From assembly GCF_030849025.1 (NCBI RefSeq), contig NZ_CP118224.1:64501-128500 (forward strand): a DNA stretch of 64,000 nt, in the 5' to 3' direction. This document shows, one piece after another, positions 44,760 through 52,956 of this stretch (the stretch's first letter is position 1; each line of letters begins with the position of its first letter). The position numbers and the translations under genes were made by a program. The notes under the pieces are model-generated. The model did not search any database and was not told where the DNA came from. It saw nothing but the letters and a program-made list of their open reading frames with translations. The DNA is from Oceanimonas pelagia. Lineage in GTDB: Bacteria; Pseudomonadota; Gammaproteobacteria; Enterobacterales; Aeromonadaceae.

Positions 44760-45185
44760 TTAATGGCTTTGGTGGCGGAGCGGGGTGGCGCGCAGCAGGT
44801 TGTCGTGTACCGGGCAGCGGGCGCACACCAGGTCAAGAAAGGCCTGTTTCCCGGCCTCGTCGAGATCGGCATCTATGTCGGCCTGAATGTCGATGTGCCT
44901 GAAGCCCACCGGGTCGTCGCTGGGCTTGCCGGCCAGCCCTGCCGGATTGATCTCGCCGGTCACCTCCACCTCAATGCCGCGCAGTTCAACTCCCTGCTCC
45001 CGGGCGGTCATTTTGGCGATGGTGGACACACAGCCGGCCAGGGCAAACAGAAAGGTATCCAGCGGGTTGGGGCCGGTATCGCCGGCGGCCGGCTGGTCGA
45101 TCACCATTCGATGCTTGCCCACTTCGGCCCGCACCTGCCAGCCATCGGTCATTTTGGTGTTTACTCTGTAGCGCTTTATGTTCAT
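44760..45185 (-). CDS. OsmC-like peroxidase-family protein
   Basis: A 141-residue OsmC/Ohr-fold protein. Two cysteines mark the family's peroxidatic site: ALAGCVSTIA near residue 50 and ARCPVHDNL near residue 123. Close to the YhfA subgroup rather than true OsmC or Ohr, so hydroperoxide reduction is likely but substrate is uncertain. It lies between the DctD-like gene and the TRAP operon and has its own AT-rich promoter region, with no clear operon membership. Confidence 0.88.
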   Translation of the reverse strand: MNIKRYRVNTKMTDGWQVRAEVGKHRMVIDQPAAGDTGPNPLDTFLFALAGCVSTIAKMTAREQGVELRGIEVEVTGEINPAGLAGKPSDDPVGFRHIDIQADIDADLDEAGKQAFLDLVCARCPVHDNLLRATPLRHQSH

Positions 45186-45245
45186 GGCAACCTCTAATTT
45201 AGTTTTTTCTTATATTAAGGCCGCCAGAGTAAAAAGCAAGCGGGT

Positions 45246-46601
45246 TCAGCCCTTGTAGTCGTTCTTGTCGAGGCCGTGTTTTTTCATTTTGTCGTACAGG
45301 GTTTTGCGCGGCAGTTGCAGGCTTTCCAGGGTGTGCTTGATGGAGCCGCCGTGGCGGGCCAGCTCGGTCTGGATCAGGGTTTTCTCGAACTGATCGACCC
45401 GGGCCGCCAGCCCCTGGCCAAAGACCGGGCTGTCGTGCTGGAGGTGGTTGTCCAGATCAAAGGAGCAGGCCTCGCCCAGCAGCACGTAGCGCTCCGCCAG
45501 GTTGCGCAGCTCGCGCACATTGCCCGGCCAGTTGTGGCTCATCAGCATATGCAGCCGCTCCGCCGACAGGGGGGGGATTTCCCGTTCATACAGGGCCGAG
45601 GCCAGCAGGGCAAAATGCTGAAACAGCAGGGGAATGTCTTCCGGGCGGGCACGCAGGGGCGGAATGTCGATGCGCACCACGTTGAGCCGGTAATAGAGGT
45701 CTTCCCGGAACTCGCCGGCATCGGCCAGGGCGCGCAGATCCGCCTTGGTGGCGGCCACAATGCGAATGTCCAGCGGGATCAGGCGGTTGGAGCCCAGCCG
45801 CTCGATGGCCCGCTCTTCCAGTACCCGCAGCAGCTTGATTTGCAGGCTCATGGGCATGCTTTCGATTTCGTCGAGAAACAGGGTGCCGCCGTGGGCATGC
45901 TCGAACTTGCCGATGCGCTTTTCCCGGGCGTCGGTGAAGGCGCCCTTCTCATGGCCGAACAGCTCCGACTCGATCAGGCTTTCGGGCATGCCGCCGCAGT
46001 TGATGGCCACAAAGTTCTGGTCACGGCGCGGACTGTGTTCGTGAATGTAGCGGGCCAGCAGATCCTTGCCCGAGCCGGTTTCTCCCATCAGCAGAATGTC
46101 CGCCGGGCTGGACGCTACCGTCTGCACCAGCCGGCGCAGCTCCTGCACTGCGGCTGAGCGTCCGATAATGCGTGGTCCGGGAGCGCTCTGGGCCTGTAAC
46201 TCCTGGCGCAGGCGGCGGTTGTCCAGGGTGAGGGCGCGTTTCTCCAGGGCCCGGTGCACGACATCAAGCAGCAGATCCGACGAAAAGGGCTTTTCAATAA
46301 AGTCGTAGGCACCGTTGCGGATGGCGCTTACCGCCATGGAAATATCGCCAAAGCCGGTGATCAGGATCACCGGAATGTCGGCGTCGATGGCGCCGATCCG
46401 CTCCAGCAGTTCCAGCCCGGAAGTGCCCGGCATATTGATGTCGGTAATGACGATGCCGGCAAAGTCTTCGGTTATCAGCGACAGCGCCTTGTCGGCGCTG
46501 TCGAGGGCACAGACGTCATAATCTTCCAGCTCCAGGGTCTGGCCGGCGGAGCGCCGAATGGCGGCGTCATCGTCGATCAGCAAAATGTGGGGCGAGGTCA
46601 T
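45246..46601 (-). CDS. DctD-like sigma-54 response regulator
   Basis: A 451-residue response regulator. Receiver domain with phospho-acceptor D54 (VITDINMPGTSG), AAA+ domain with Walker A GETGSGKD near 173, and a C-terminal Fis-type HTH. The sigma-54 contact loop reads GAFTDA instead of GAFTGA, a change at a normally invariant Gly. The start overlaps the kinase stop by 4 bases (ATGA). DctB/DctD pairs activate C4-dicarboxylate transporters; the nearest sigma-54 promoter is that of the TAXI-TRAP operon, which I propose as the target. Confidence 0.92.
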   Translation of the reverse strand: MTSPHILLIDDDAAIRRSAGQTLELEDYDVCALDSADKALSLITEDFAGIVITDINMPGTSGLELLERIGAIDADIPVILITGFGDISMAVSAIRNGAYDFIEKPFSSDLLLDVVHRALEKRALTLDNRRLRQELQAQSAPGPRIIGRSAAVQELRRLVQTVASSPADILLMGETGSGKDLLARYIHEHSPRRDQNFVAINCGGMPESLIESELFGHEKGAFTDAREKRIGKFEHAHGGTLFLDEIESMPMSLQIKLLRVLEERAIERLGSNRLIPLDIRIVAATKADLRALADAGEFREDLYYRLNVVRIDIPPLRARPEDIPLLFQHFALLASALYEREIPPLSAERLHMLMSHNWPGNVRELRNLAERYVLLGEACSFDLDNHLQHDSPVFGQGLAARVDQFEKTLIQTELARHGGSIKHTLESLQLPRKTLYDKMKKHGLDKNDYKG

Positions 46602-48445
46602 GCAGGCTCCTTGTCGGCTCGGTTTAACACAAGAGTAAAGACGGCGCCGCCCTGCGGGTGGTTGGCGGCGGTGAGCTCGCCGTCCAGGCTTTCCGCGATG
46701 CGGTGAGAGATGGACAGCCCCAGCCCCAGTCCGGTGGACTTGGTGGTGAAGAAGGGCTCAAAGATATGTGCCAGCACCTGCTCGCTCAGTCCGGGGCCGT
46801 GATCGCGCACCGCTATGATGACGCGTCCGGCGCTGGTGGACACGTTAATGTCGATGCGTGGCTCGGGCTCGCCGGCCATGGCCTGCAGGGCGTTGCCGAT
46901 CAGGTTGACCAGCACCTGCTCCAGCCGGCCCGGATCACCGGTTACCGCGAGCGCATCGTGCGTTGTTGGCCAGTGCAGCACGGCCTGGCGTTTTTCCAGC
47001 TCGCCGCCCATCAGCACCATGACGCCGCGGCGAAGCTGTTCAAGCCGGGTTTGCGCACCGCCGGCATCGCGCTGGCGGGCGAATTCCCTGAGGGGCTGCA
47101 AAATGGCGGCCATGCGCTGCGCCAGGCCGCCAATTTCTTCCAGGTTGCCCGCTGCTGCCTCGATGCGGCCCCGTTCCAGCAGCTTGCGTGCGTTGTCGGC
47201 GAACTGGCGAATGGCGGTGAGCGGCTGGTTCAGCTCGTGGTTGATGCCCGCCGACAACTGACCCAGTACCGCCAGCTTGGCGGCCTGCACCAGCTGATTC
47301 TGGGTTTGCCGGTGTTGCTCCACCTCCTGCTTGAGCCGCCGGTTGCTGTCGGTCAGCTGCTGGGTGCGTTGTTCTACCCGCCGCTCCAGAGTGGCATGAG
47401 CCTGTTGCAGCTCGCGTTCGTGGCGCAGCTTCATGCGGTGGCGGGCGCGCAGAAACAGCAGCAGGGCGACGCTGGCCCAGAAGGCCCCCAGCCCCGTGAT
47501 CAGGGTGCGGGCAATGCGTGACTTGAGCGGGCTCAGGTTGGCCAGCACCGCCACCCGCATGCCCGCTTCCGGCAGCAGCTCACTCACCAGCAGGTAGTGG
47601 CCGGCGGCATCCTGGCCATCCAGCGTCAGCAACTGGTTGCCTCTGGCAGTCATGGCCCTGTGTTGCAGCGGCAGCGGCCTGACCTCGGCATTTTCGTAGC
47701 GACGGCTGGCTTCAATGCGTGCCAGCAATTGCGGAGCCGGTGTCAGGGCGCCGGTTTGCGGCAGCAGGCGAAAGCGCCAGTCATGGCGGGTGGAGATAAA
47801 GATGACGCCGTCTTCGTCCATTACCAGAATGTCCTGCAGGGCATCGTTCCAGCTGTCTTCAATGTCTTCCAGGTCCACCTTGACCACGGTGACGCCGATG
47901 ATCTGATCGGCCTCGCGCACCGGGGCGGAAAAGAAATATCCCCGTACTCTTGAGGTGTTGCCCAGGGCAAAGTAACGGCCCTGGCCGCCTTCCATGGCCT
48001 GCTGAAAATAGGGCCGGAAGCTGTAGTCGTTACCAATAAAGGGCCGGGGGTGATCCCAGTTGCTGGCGGCCAGGGTGAGGCCGTTGCTGTTGATCAGGTA
48101 GCTGTCGGTGGCTCCCATGGTGGCGTTGACCCAGGCCAGGTAGCGGTTGGCGGCGTCGGTCTTGCGTGCATTGTGGGGATCGGTAAGCAGGGCTTTCAGC
48201 TGTTGCTGGGCCGCCAGCAGACGGGGCAGATCCCGGTGCCGGGCCAGCTGGTGGCGCAGGTTGATGATATAGCGACCCAGGCTGGCCTCGGCATCCTGAC
48301 GGATCTGCGCCAGCCCCTGCTCCCGCGCGTGCCAGAATAACCCGCCGGCCACCAGCAGGGTGCCGAGCAACAGCAGCAGCGGCAGGGCAAGGCGGCGCAG
48401 GCGGGTAAGGGAAGGCGGCGTATTCTGGCTCATGATGGCCGGCAT
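46598..48445 (-). CDS. DctB-like sensor histidine kinase
   Basis: A 615-residue membrane sensor. One helix near residues 15-35, a periplasmic dCache/PDC sensor domain to about 310, a second helix, a coiled coil (about 340-390) and the kinase core with H-box GINHELNQPLTAIRQF and ATP-binding motifs DHGPGLSEQ and TKSTGLGLGLSI. The ATG at 48445 is preferred for its AAGG at eight bases; the frame extends far upstream only through the divergent small gene. DctB-type PDC domains bind succinate and related acids. It is the first gene of the pair. Confidence 0.9.
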   Translation of the reverse strand: MPAIMSQNTPPSLTRLRRLALPLLLLLGTLLVAGGLFWHAREQGLAQIRQDAEASLGRYIINLRHQLARHRDLPRLLAAQQQLKALLTDPHNARKTDAANRYLAWVNATMGATDSYLINSNGLTLAASNWDHPRPFIGNDYSFRPYFQQAMEGGQGRYFALGNTSRVRGYFFSAPVREADQIIGVTVVKVDLEDIEDSWNDALQDILVMDEDGVIFISTRHDWRFRLLPQTGALTPAPQLLARIEASRRYENAEVRPLPLQHRAMTARGNQLLTLDGQDAAGHYLLVSELLPEAGMRVAVLANLSPLKSRIARTLITGLGAFWASVALLLFLRARHRMKLRHERELQQAHATLERRVEQRTQQLTDSNRRLKQEVEQHRQTQNQLVQAAKLAVLGQLSAGINHELNQPLTAIRQFADNARKLLERGRIEAAAGNLEEIGGLAQRMAAILQPLREFARQRDAGGAQTRLEQLRRGVMVLMGGELEKRQAVLHWPTTHDALAVTGDPGRLEQVLVNLIGNALQAMAGEPEPRIDINVSTSAGRVIIAVRDHGPGLSEQVLAHIFEPFFTTKSTGLGLGLSISHRIAESLDGELTAANHPQGGAVFTLVLNRADKEPA

Positions 48446-48541
48446 TATGCGCCTTGCGGAGCCGAATTGGCGTGATGTTGGCCGCACTCTTGAGCCTGAG
48501 CACGGTTTGCAGCGACAATGGCGCCTTTTACGGAGCACCTC

Positions 48542-48787
48542 ATGGCCTTTCGCATTCGTTACCACTACCGCAAGCAGCAAAAAGAGATAGGTTACGCCAA
48601 CGACAAGCACCACAGCATTTATGATGCCATTGCCGCCGCCGAGGGCCTGAACCTGGCGGAGTTTCGCTGCATGGAAGATCAGCTGGCCAATATCAGCCGC
48701 AACGATAAAAAAACCATGAAGGAATTTCGGGAGGAATACTTCCGCAAGCTGGGTTTCAGCCAGATCACCATTTTCCGGGAAGAGTAA
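48542..48787 (+). CDS. Small conserved-looking hypothetical protein (81 residues)
   Basis: Not assigned to a family. The product is basic and hydrophilic, with Lys/Arg-rich start (MAFRIRYHYRKQQKEIGYAN) and an alternating charged C-terminal helix (KTMKEFREEYFRKLGF). GGAG precedes the ATG by six bases; an upstream ATG lacks a site. It is divergent from the DctB-like kinase over a 96-base gap. Codon use is like its neighbours, which supports a real gene. Confidence 0.75.
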   Translation: MAFRIRYHYRKQQKEIGYANDKHHSIYDAIAAAEGLNLAEFRCMEDQLANISRNDKKTMKEFREEYFRKLGFSQITIFREE

Positions 48788-48980
48788 TACCGATTTAGTG
48801 GCGGTGTGCATTGCTCTTGTTTTTGCTCTTTTTATAGTGGCATTAACTGCTGGCGCGTCACACTGTGGTTAATATTGTTGAGTGATTGCGTCGGCTCGGT
48901 TTTTCATGATTTCAGCTCTTTTGAGTGTCATTTGAATTTGTTGTTACCGTATTGATTCTTCATGGCTTTTCCTTTTTATT

Positions 48981-49018
48981 GGGGCCGTTCAGGCCCCGGT
49001 TTGACGATACCGGAAATG
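48981..49018 (+). promoter_or_regulatory. Two hairpins in the cstA leader
   Basis: GGGGCC-GTTCA-GGCCCC (48981-48997) and a weaker CCGG...CCGG stem (48997-49013) lie 45-80 bases before the cstA start. The 48788-48980 stretch is AT-rich and should hold the promoter; no clear CRP site is seen. Post-transcriptional control is possible, as E. coli cstA is CsrA-regulated. Confidence 0.45.
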
Positions 49019-49059
49019 CCAACAATGATAAAAACAACTCTTTACGGGAGAGCAGGTAA

Positions 49060-50742
49060 ATGAATGCCATATTCCTGATGCTGATCGGGCTGGGTGCCAT
49101 GGCGCTCGGCTATTTTGTGTATTCAAAATTCGTGGCCGAAAAAATATTCCGGCTGGACCCCGGTTTTCGCACACCGGCTCATGAATTTGAAGACGGGGTG
49201 GATTATGTGCCCACCAACAAGTTTGTGCTCTGGGGTCACCACTTTACCTCGGTAGCCGGGGCCGCCCCCATAGTGGGGCCGGCCATCGCGGTGATCTGGG
49301 GCTGGGTGCCGGCCTTTTTGTGGGTGGTGTTCGGCACCATCTTCTTTGCTGGTGTGCACGATGCAGGGGCCATCTGGGCCAGTAACCGTAACAAGGCCAA
49401 ATCGGTGGGGGCCCTCACCGGCGATGTGGTGGGCAAGCGCGCCCGCAGCATTTTCATGATTGTCATCTTCCTGGTGCTGCTGATGGTGAACGCGGTGTTC
49501 GCCGTGGTGATCGCCGGCCTGCTCACCCAGTTCCAGACCTCGGTGGTGCCGGTGTGGGGCGCCATTGTGGTGGCACTGATCATCGGCCAGCTGATTTACC
49601 GCAAGATGATTGGCCTGCTCACCGTGTCCGTGGTGGGGGTGATCGCCCTTTACGCCCTGATCTGGGCCGGCCCTTCCATGCCGCTGGCACTGCCCGAGCT
49701 GTTTATGGGGCTGACCGACAAGGCCCAGTGGATCATTTTGCTGTTTGTCTACGCCGCCATAGCCTCGCTGCTGCCGGTGTGGATGCTGCTGCAGCCCCGG
49801 GACTACATCAATGGCCTGCAGCTGTTTGTGGGTCTGGGCCTGCTCTACGGCGCCGTGCTGCTCTCGGCCCCGGATGTGGTGGCGCCGGCCTTTAACGACA
49901 ATGTGCCGGAAGGCACGCCCTCGCTGGTGCCCTTGCTGTTTGTCACCATTGCCTGTGGCGCCATCTCCGGCTTTCACGGTCTGGTGTCATCCGGCACCAC
50001 TTCCAAGCAGCTCGACAAGGAAACCGATCTGCGCTTTGTGGGCTATTTCGGTGCCATAGGTGAAGGCTGTCTGGCGCTGGCCGCCATTATTGCCGCCACC
50101 GCCGGCTTTGCGACCCTGGCCGACTGGCAGGCCATTTACAGCGGCTTTGGTCAGGGCGGTGTGGCCGCCTTTGTGCAGGGCGGCGCCAATATTCTGAGCA
50201 ACGGTCTGGGCTTTGATATTGAGTTGTCCCAGACCATTCTCACCGTGATGGCGGTGCTGTTTGCCGGCACCACCATGGATACCGGCCTGCGGCTGCAGCG
50301 CTACATCTTTCAGGAATGGGGCGTTATCTACAAAATCAACTGGATGCAGAAGGCGGCTCCGGCCACCCTGCTGGCGGTGGGTTCATGCCTGTTGCTGGCC
50401 TTTGGCTCCGGCGGTGACGGCTCCGGCGGCCTGCTGATCTGGCCGCTGTTCGGCACCACCAACCAGCTGCTGGCGGGTCTGACCCTGCTGGTGATCACCG
50501 TGATGCTGGCGCGTCTGGGCCGGCCCATGCTGGTGACCCTGATCCCCCTGCTGTTCCTGCTGGTGATGACGGTGCTGGCGCTGCTGATCCAGCTCAAGGG
50601 CTTTTACGATCAGGCCAACTGGTTCCTGTTTGCGCTGGATCTGGTGGTGCTGGGCGCGGCCATTCTGGTAGCGCTGGAATGCGGCGCCACCCTGACCAAA
50701 CTGCGCAGCGGCAAGGCCGAGCAGGCCGGAGACCAGTCGTGA
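49060..50742 (+). CDS. cstA: CstA-family carbon-starvation peptide/pyruvate transporter
   Basis: A 560-residue membrane protein with about 16 helices in the CstA family. Landmarks include the N-terminal DYVPTNKFVLWGHHFTSVAG, GPAIAVIWGWVPAFLW and GAISGFHGLVSSGTTSKQL. Members import pyruvate (BtsT, CstA) or peptides. It is shorter than E. coli CstA (701). SD GGGAGAG precedes the ATG. A 90-residue Cys-Cys protein overlaps its stop and an ArsA-type ATPase follows, a fixed-looking trio. Confidence 0.92.
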   Translation: MNAIFLMLIGLGAMALGYFVYSKFVAEKIFRLDPGFRTPAHEFEDGVDYVPTNKFVLWGHHFTSVAGAAPIVGPAIAVIWGWVPAFLWVVFGTIFFAGVHDAGAIWASNRNKAKSVGALTGDVVGKRARSIFMIVIFLVLLMVNAVFAVVIAGLLTQFQTSVVPVWGAIVVALIIGQLIYRKMIGLLTVSVVGVIALYALIWAGPSMPLALPELFMGLTDKAQWIILLFVYAAIASLLPVWMLLQPRDYINGLQLFVGLGLLYGAVLLSAPDVVAPAFNDNVPEGTPSLVPLLFVTIACGAISGFHGLVSSGTTSKQLDKETDLRFVGYFGAIGEGCLALAAIIAATAGFATLADWQAIYSGFGQGGVAAFVQGGANILSNGLGFDIELSQTILTVMAVLFAGTTMDTGLRLQRYIFQEWGVIYKINWMQKAAPATLLAVGSCLLLAFGSGGDGSGGLLIWPLFGTTNQLLAGLTLLVITVMLARLGRPMLVTLIPLLFLLVMTVLALLIQLKGFYDQANWFLFALDLVVLGAAILVALECGATLTKLRSGKAEQAGDQS

Positions 50743-51011
50743 AGATCAAGCGGGTGCTGGCCTGGATAAACCGGGCCAGCCGTTATGCGGAAGAGGTGTA
50801 TAACGCGCCCTACCGGGCGGCCATTGCCCGGGCCCGGCGCGAAGAGGATGACCTCTTTATGCTGCTGGTGTTCTCGGAAATGATGGGGGTGCCGAACCCG
50901 GCCTCCTATTACACCCTGGAGCTGCAGCCCCTGCTGCTGGAGCGGTTTCACGATTGGCACAAGCGCATGGGCATGGAGCACTCGCCGCTGGATCACTTCC
51001 GCTGCTGCTGA
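50739..51011 (+). CDS. Small protein ending in Cys-Cys, coupled to CstA
   Basis: A 90-residue soluble protein starting at a GTG that overlaps the cstA stop (GTGA), so it is translationally coupled. It is basic at the N-terminus (MKIKRVLAWINRASRYAEE) and ends in FRCC, leaving Cys89-Cys90 at the extreme C-terminus. I believe it resembles proteins labelled cory-CC-star in some annotations, from memory only. Terminal vicinal cysteines can bind metal or receive a modification. The next gene encodes an ArsA-family ATPase. Confidence 0.8.
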   Translation: MKIKRVLAWINRASRYAEEVYNAPYRAAIARARREEDDLFMLLVFSEMMGVPNPASYYTLELQPLLLERFHDWHKRMGMEHSPLDHFRCC

Positions 51012-51035
51012 TTGAGTTGTCTTTTGATGTGCTGC

Positions 51036-51103
51036 GTAGGTTGGTGATGAGCGAAGCGAATCCCAACATTTCGCACACCGGGGCCGGCTTCAATGCCGGC
51101 CTT
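51036..51103. repeat. Palindromic dispersed repeat between the Cys-Cys and ArsA genes
   Basis: GTAGGTTGGTGATGAGCG followed by AAGCGAATCCCAACATTTCG forms a stem-loop of a widely seen proteobacterial repeat type (GTAGGTTGGGT-GCG-ACCCAACA). Next to it GGCCGGC-TTCAAT-GCCGGCC forms a second hairpin. It separates two codirectional genes of one presumed operon. Confidence 0.6.
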
Positions 51104-51121
51104 ACTGTCTGGAGAGATTAC

Positions 51122-52120
51122 ATGTTACTGACCGACAAGCGCGTGCTGCTGGTGGGGGGCAAGGGCGGCGTGGGCAAGACGACTGTGTCGTCGTCGCTGG
51201 CGCTGCTGGCGGCCCGCCGGGGCAAGCGCTGCCTGCTGGTATCCACCGACCCCGCCCACAGCCTGGCCGACGCCTTTGACCGGGAGATCGGCGATACCAT
51301 TACCCGGCTGGCCCCCAACCTAGACGGCCTGGAGCTGGATCCGGATCACGAGGTGGAGCAGCACCTGGCCCGGGTGCTGGCCCAGCTCAAGCGCTTTACC
51401 CGGCCCGAGATGTACGGCGAGGTGGAGCGGCAGATGCGCCTTACCCGCCAGTCACCGGGGGCTCAGGAGGCGGCGTTGCTGGAACGCATGGCCCGGGTGA
51501 TGGAAGAAGGGATGCAGACCCATGACCTGGTGATTTTCGACACCGCACCCACCGGCCACACTCTGCGTCTGCTCAGCCTGCCCGAGGCCATGGCCGCCTG
51601 GACGCAAGGGATGCTGAAAAGCAACCAGCGTTCGGAAAAACTGGGGCAAGTGCTGGACCACCTGACCCCGGGCAAGGACGTGGACAGCCCCTTTGGCGAT
51701 CCGCGGGCCCACGAAACCGCCGGCATGGACGAACGCACCAAATCCATTACCGACACCCTGCTGGCGCGCCAGCGGCTGTTTCAGCGCACCCGCCGGCTGC
51801 TGACCGACGGTGAGCAGACCGCGCTGCTGTTTGTGCTGACCCCCGAAAAACTGCCGATACTGGAAACCGGGCGGGCGGTAACCGCCTTGCAGCAAGAAAA
51901 ACTGCCCCTGGCCGGCCTGGTGGTGAACCGCATTCTGCCCGATGAAGCCGACGGCACCTTTCTGGCGCAGCGGCGGGAACAGGAAAAAACGCATCTGGCC
52001 GAGATTGCACGGCTGTTTGCCGATTTGTCCCGTTATCCGCTGTATCTGCAGCCCACGGATATTCAGGGCCTCGATGGACTGAGCGACATGGCCACCCGGC
52101 TGGAGCGAGCCGGACTCTGA
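51122..52120 (+). CDS. ArsA/Get3-family ATPase
   Basis: A 332-residue soluble P-loop ATPase with the deviant Walker A GGKGGVGKTT at residues 12-21 and switch segment DTAPTGHTLRLLSLP. Family members energise arsenite efflux (ArsA) or insert tail-anchored membrane proteins (Get3). No arsenic resistance genes (arsB, arsC, arsR) are nearby, so arsenite pumping is unlikely; Get3-like handling of a membrane protein, possibly CstA, is a speculative alternative. GGAG lies eight bases before the start chosen; an earlier ATG would include the repeat. Confidence 0.9.
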   Translation: MLLTDKRVLLVGGKGGVGKTTVSSSLALLAARRGKRCLLVSTDPAHSLADAFDREIGDTITRLAPNLDGLELDPDHEVEQHLARVLAQLKRFTRPEMYGEVERQMRLTRQSPGAQEAALLERMARVMEEGMQTHDLVIFDTAPTGHTLRLLSLPEAMAAWTQGMLKSNQRSEKLGQVLDHLTPGKDVDSPFGDPRAHETAGMDERTKSITDTLLARQRLFQRTRRLLTDGEQTALLFVLTPEKLPILETGRAVTALQQEKLPLAGLVVNRILPDEADGTFLAQRREQEKTHLAEIARLFADLSRYPLYLQPTDIQGLDGLSDMATRLERAGL

Positions 52121-52202
52121 GCGGTACGGAATTGAATTTACAGCCTGTTTTGCCATTGGGTAGAATTTGCCCGAGGGTTTTCTTTTTGATTAACGGAGCA
52201 AC

Positions 52203-52781
52203 ATGACAACGGCGAAGCAGGGCGGCGACGACACCAACGATGTGGGCACCCGCCTCAAGGCGGTGCGCCTGATGCGCAATATTTCCCAGCGGGAGCTGGC
52301 CAAACGCACCGGCGTGACCCACTCCAGCCTGTCGCTGATTGAGCAGGGCAAGGTCAGTCCGTCGGTGAGCTCCCTGAAGAAGATTCTGGATGGCATTCCC
52401 ATGACGGTGGGGGAGTTCTTTACTCTGGATCTGGAAAACACCGATCAGATCTTTTTCAGCCCCGACGAGCTGCAGGACGTGGGCAGTGGCAACCTGTCCC
52501 TGAAACTGGTGGGCTATAACCGAAAAAACCGGGCCATGTCCTTTATTGTGGAAACCTACCCTCCCGGCGTGGACACCGGCCACGACATGATGGCCTATCA
52601 CGGCGAGGAAGCCGGCGTGGTGATCGAAGGGGAAATTGAAATCACCATAGGTGCCCAGCACCGGCTGCTGAAGGAAGGCGACAGCTACTACTTCTCCACC
52701 ACCCAGCCTCACCGCTTTCGCAATAACAGCGATAAGCCCTGCCGCATCGTCAGCTGCTCGACGCCGGCCAAGCATTTTTGA
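52203..52781 (+). CDS. PuuR-like XRE/cupin repressor of polyamine genes
   Basis: A 192-residue regulator: HTH of the XRE type (ISQRELAKRTGVTHSSLSLI near residues 29-48) followed by a cupin domain (about 105-190, with ETYPPGVDTGH and YHGEEAGVVIEGEIEI). The architecture, length and several stretches match E. coli PuuR (185), the putrescine-responsive repressor of the puu genes. GGAG precedes the ATG by five bases. It is the first gene on the left edge of the polyamine island and is followed by a CRP-site-bearing promoter. Confidence 0.88.
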   Translation: MTTAKQGGDDTNDVGTRLKAVRLMRNISQRELAKRTGVTHSSLSLIEQGKVSPSVSSLKKILDGIPMTVGEFFTLDLENTDQIFFSPDELQDVGSGNLSLKLVGYNRKNRAMSFIVETYPPGVDTGHDMMAYHGEEAGVVIEGEIEITIGAQHRLLKEGDSYYFSTTQPHRFRNNSDKPCRIVSCSTPAKHF

Positions 52782-52858
52782 ACCTCAGCGAGGGCAGCCA
52801 GCCCTCGCCATTCTTAATTCACCTGATTCAACGCTGCTGGTTAACAGCTGACCAATCA

Positions 52859-52896
52859 TGTGATCTATATCACACCAAATGTCCCTGAAGGGACAT
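52859..52896 (+). promoter_or_regulatory. CRP site and palindrome before the first NhaC-type gene
   Basis: TGTGA-N6-TCACA at 52859-52874 is an exact CRP consensus. Five bases further a 7-bp inverted repeat ATGTCCC-TGAA-GGGACAT (52879-52896) could be an operator, perhaps for the PuuR-like protein. They lie 60-100 bases before the start codon. Confidence 0.8.
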
Positions 52897-52956
52897 GTCT
52901 GCCTCTTTCCGTCCCCTTTTATGATGAAGCGTCAATGGACAGACGAGGAAGAAGCG

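Noticed and set aside
48445-48811. 122-residue N-terminal extension of the DctB-like kinase
   Set aside because: It runs antisense through the small gene at 48542-48787 and is not part of the DctB architecture.
51122-52120. Arsenite resistance role for the ArsA-type ATPase
   Set aside because: No arsB, arsC, arsD or arsR nearby; the gene is associated with cstA.
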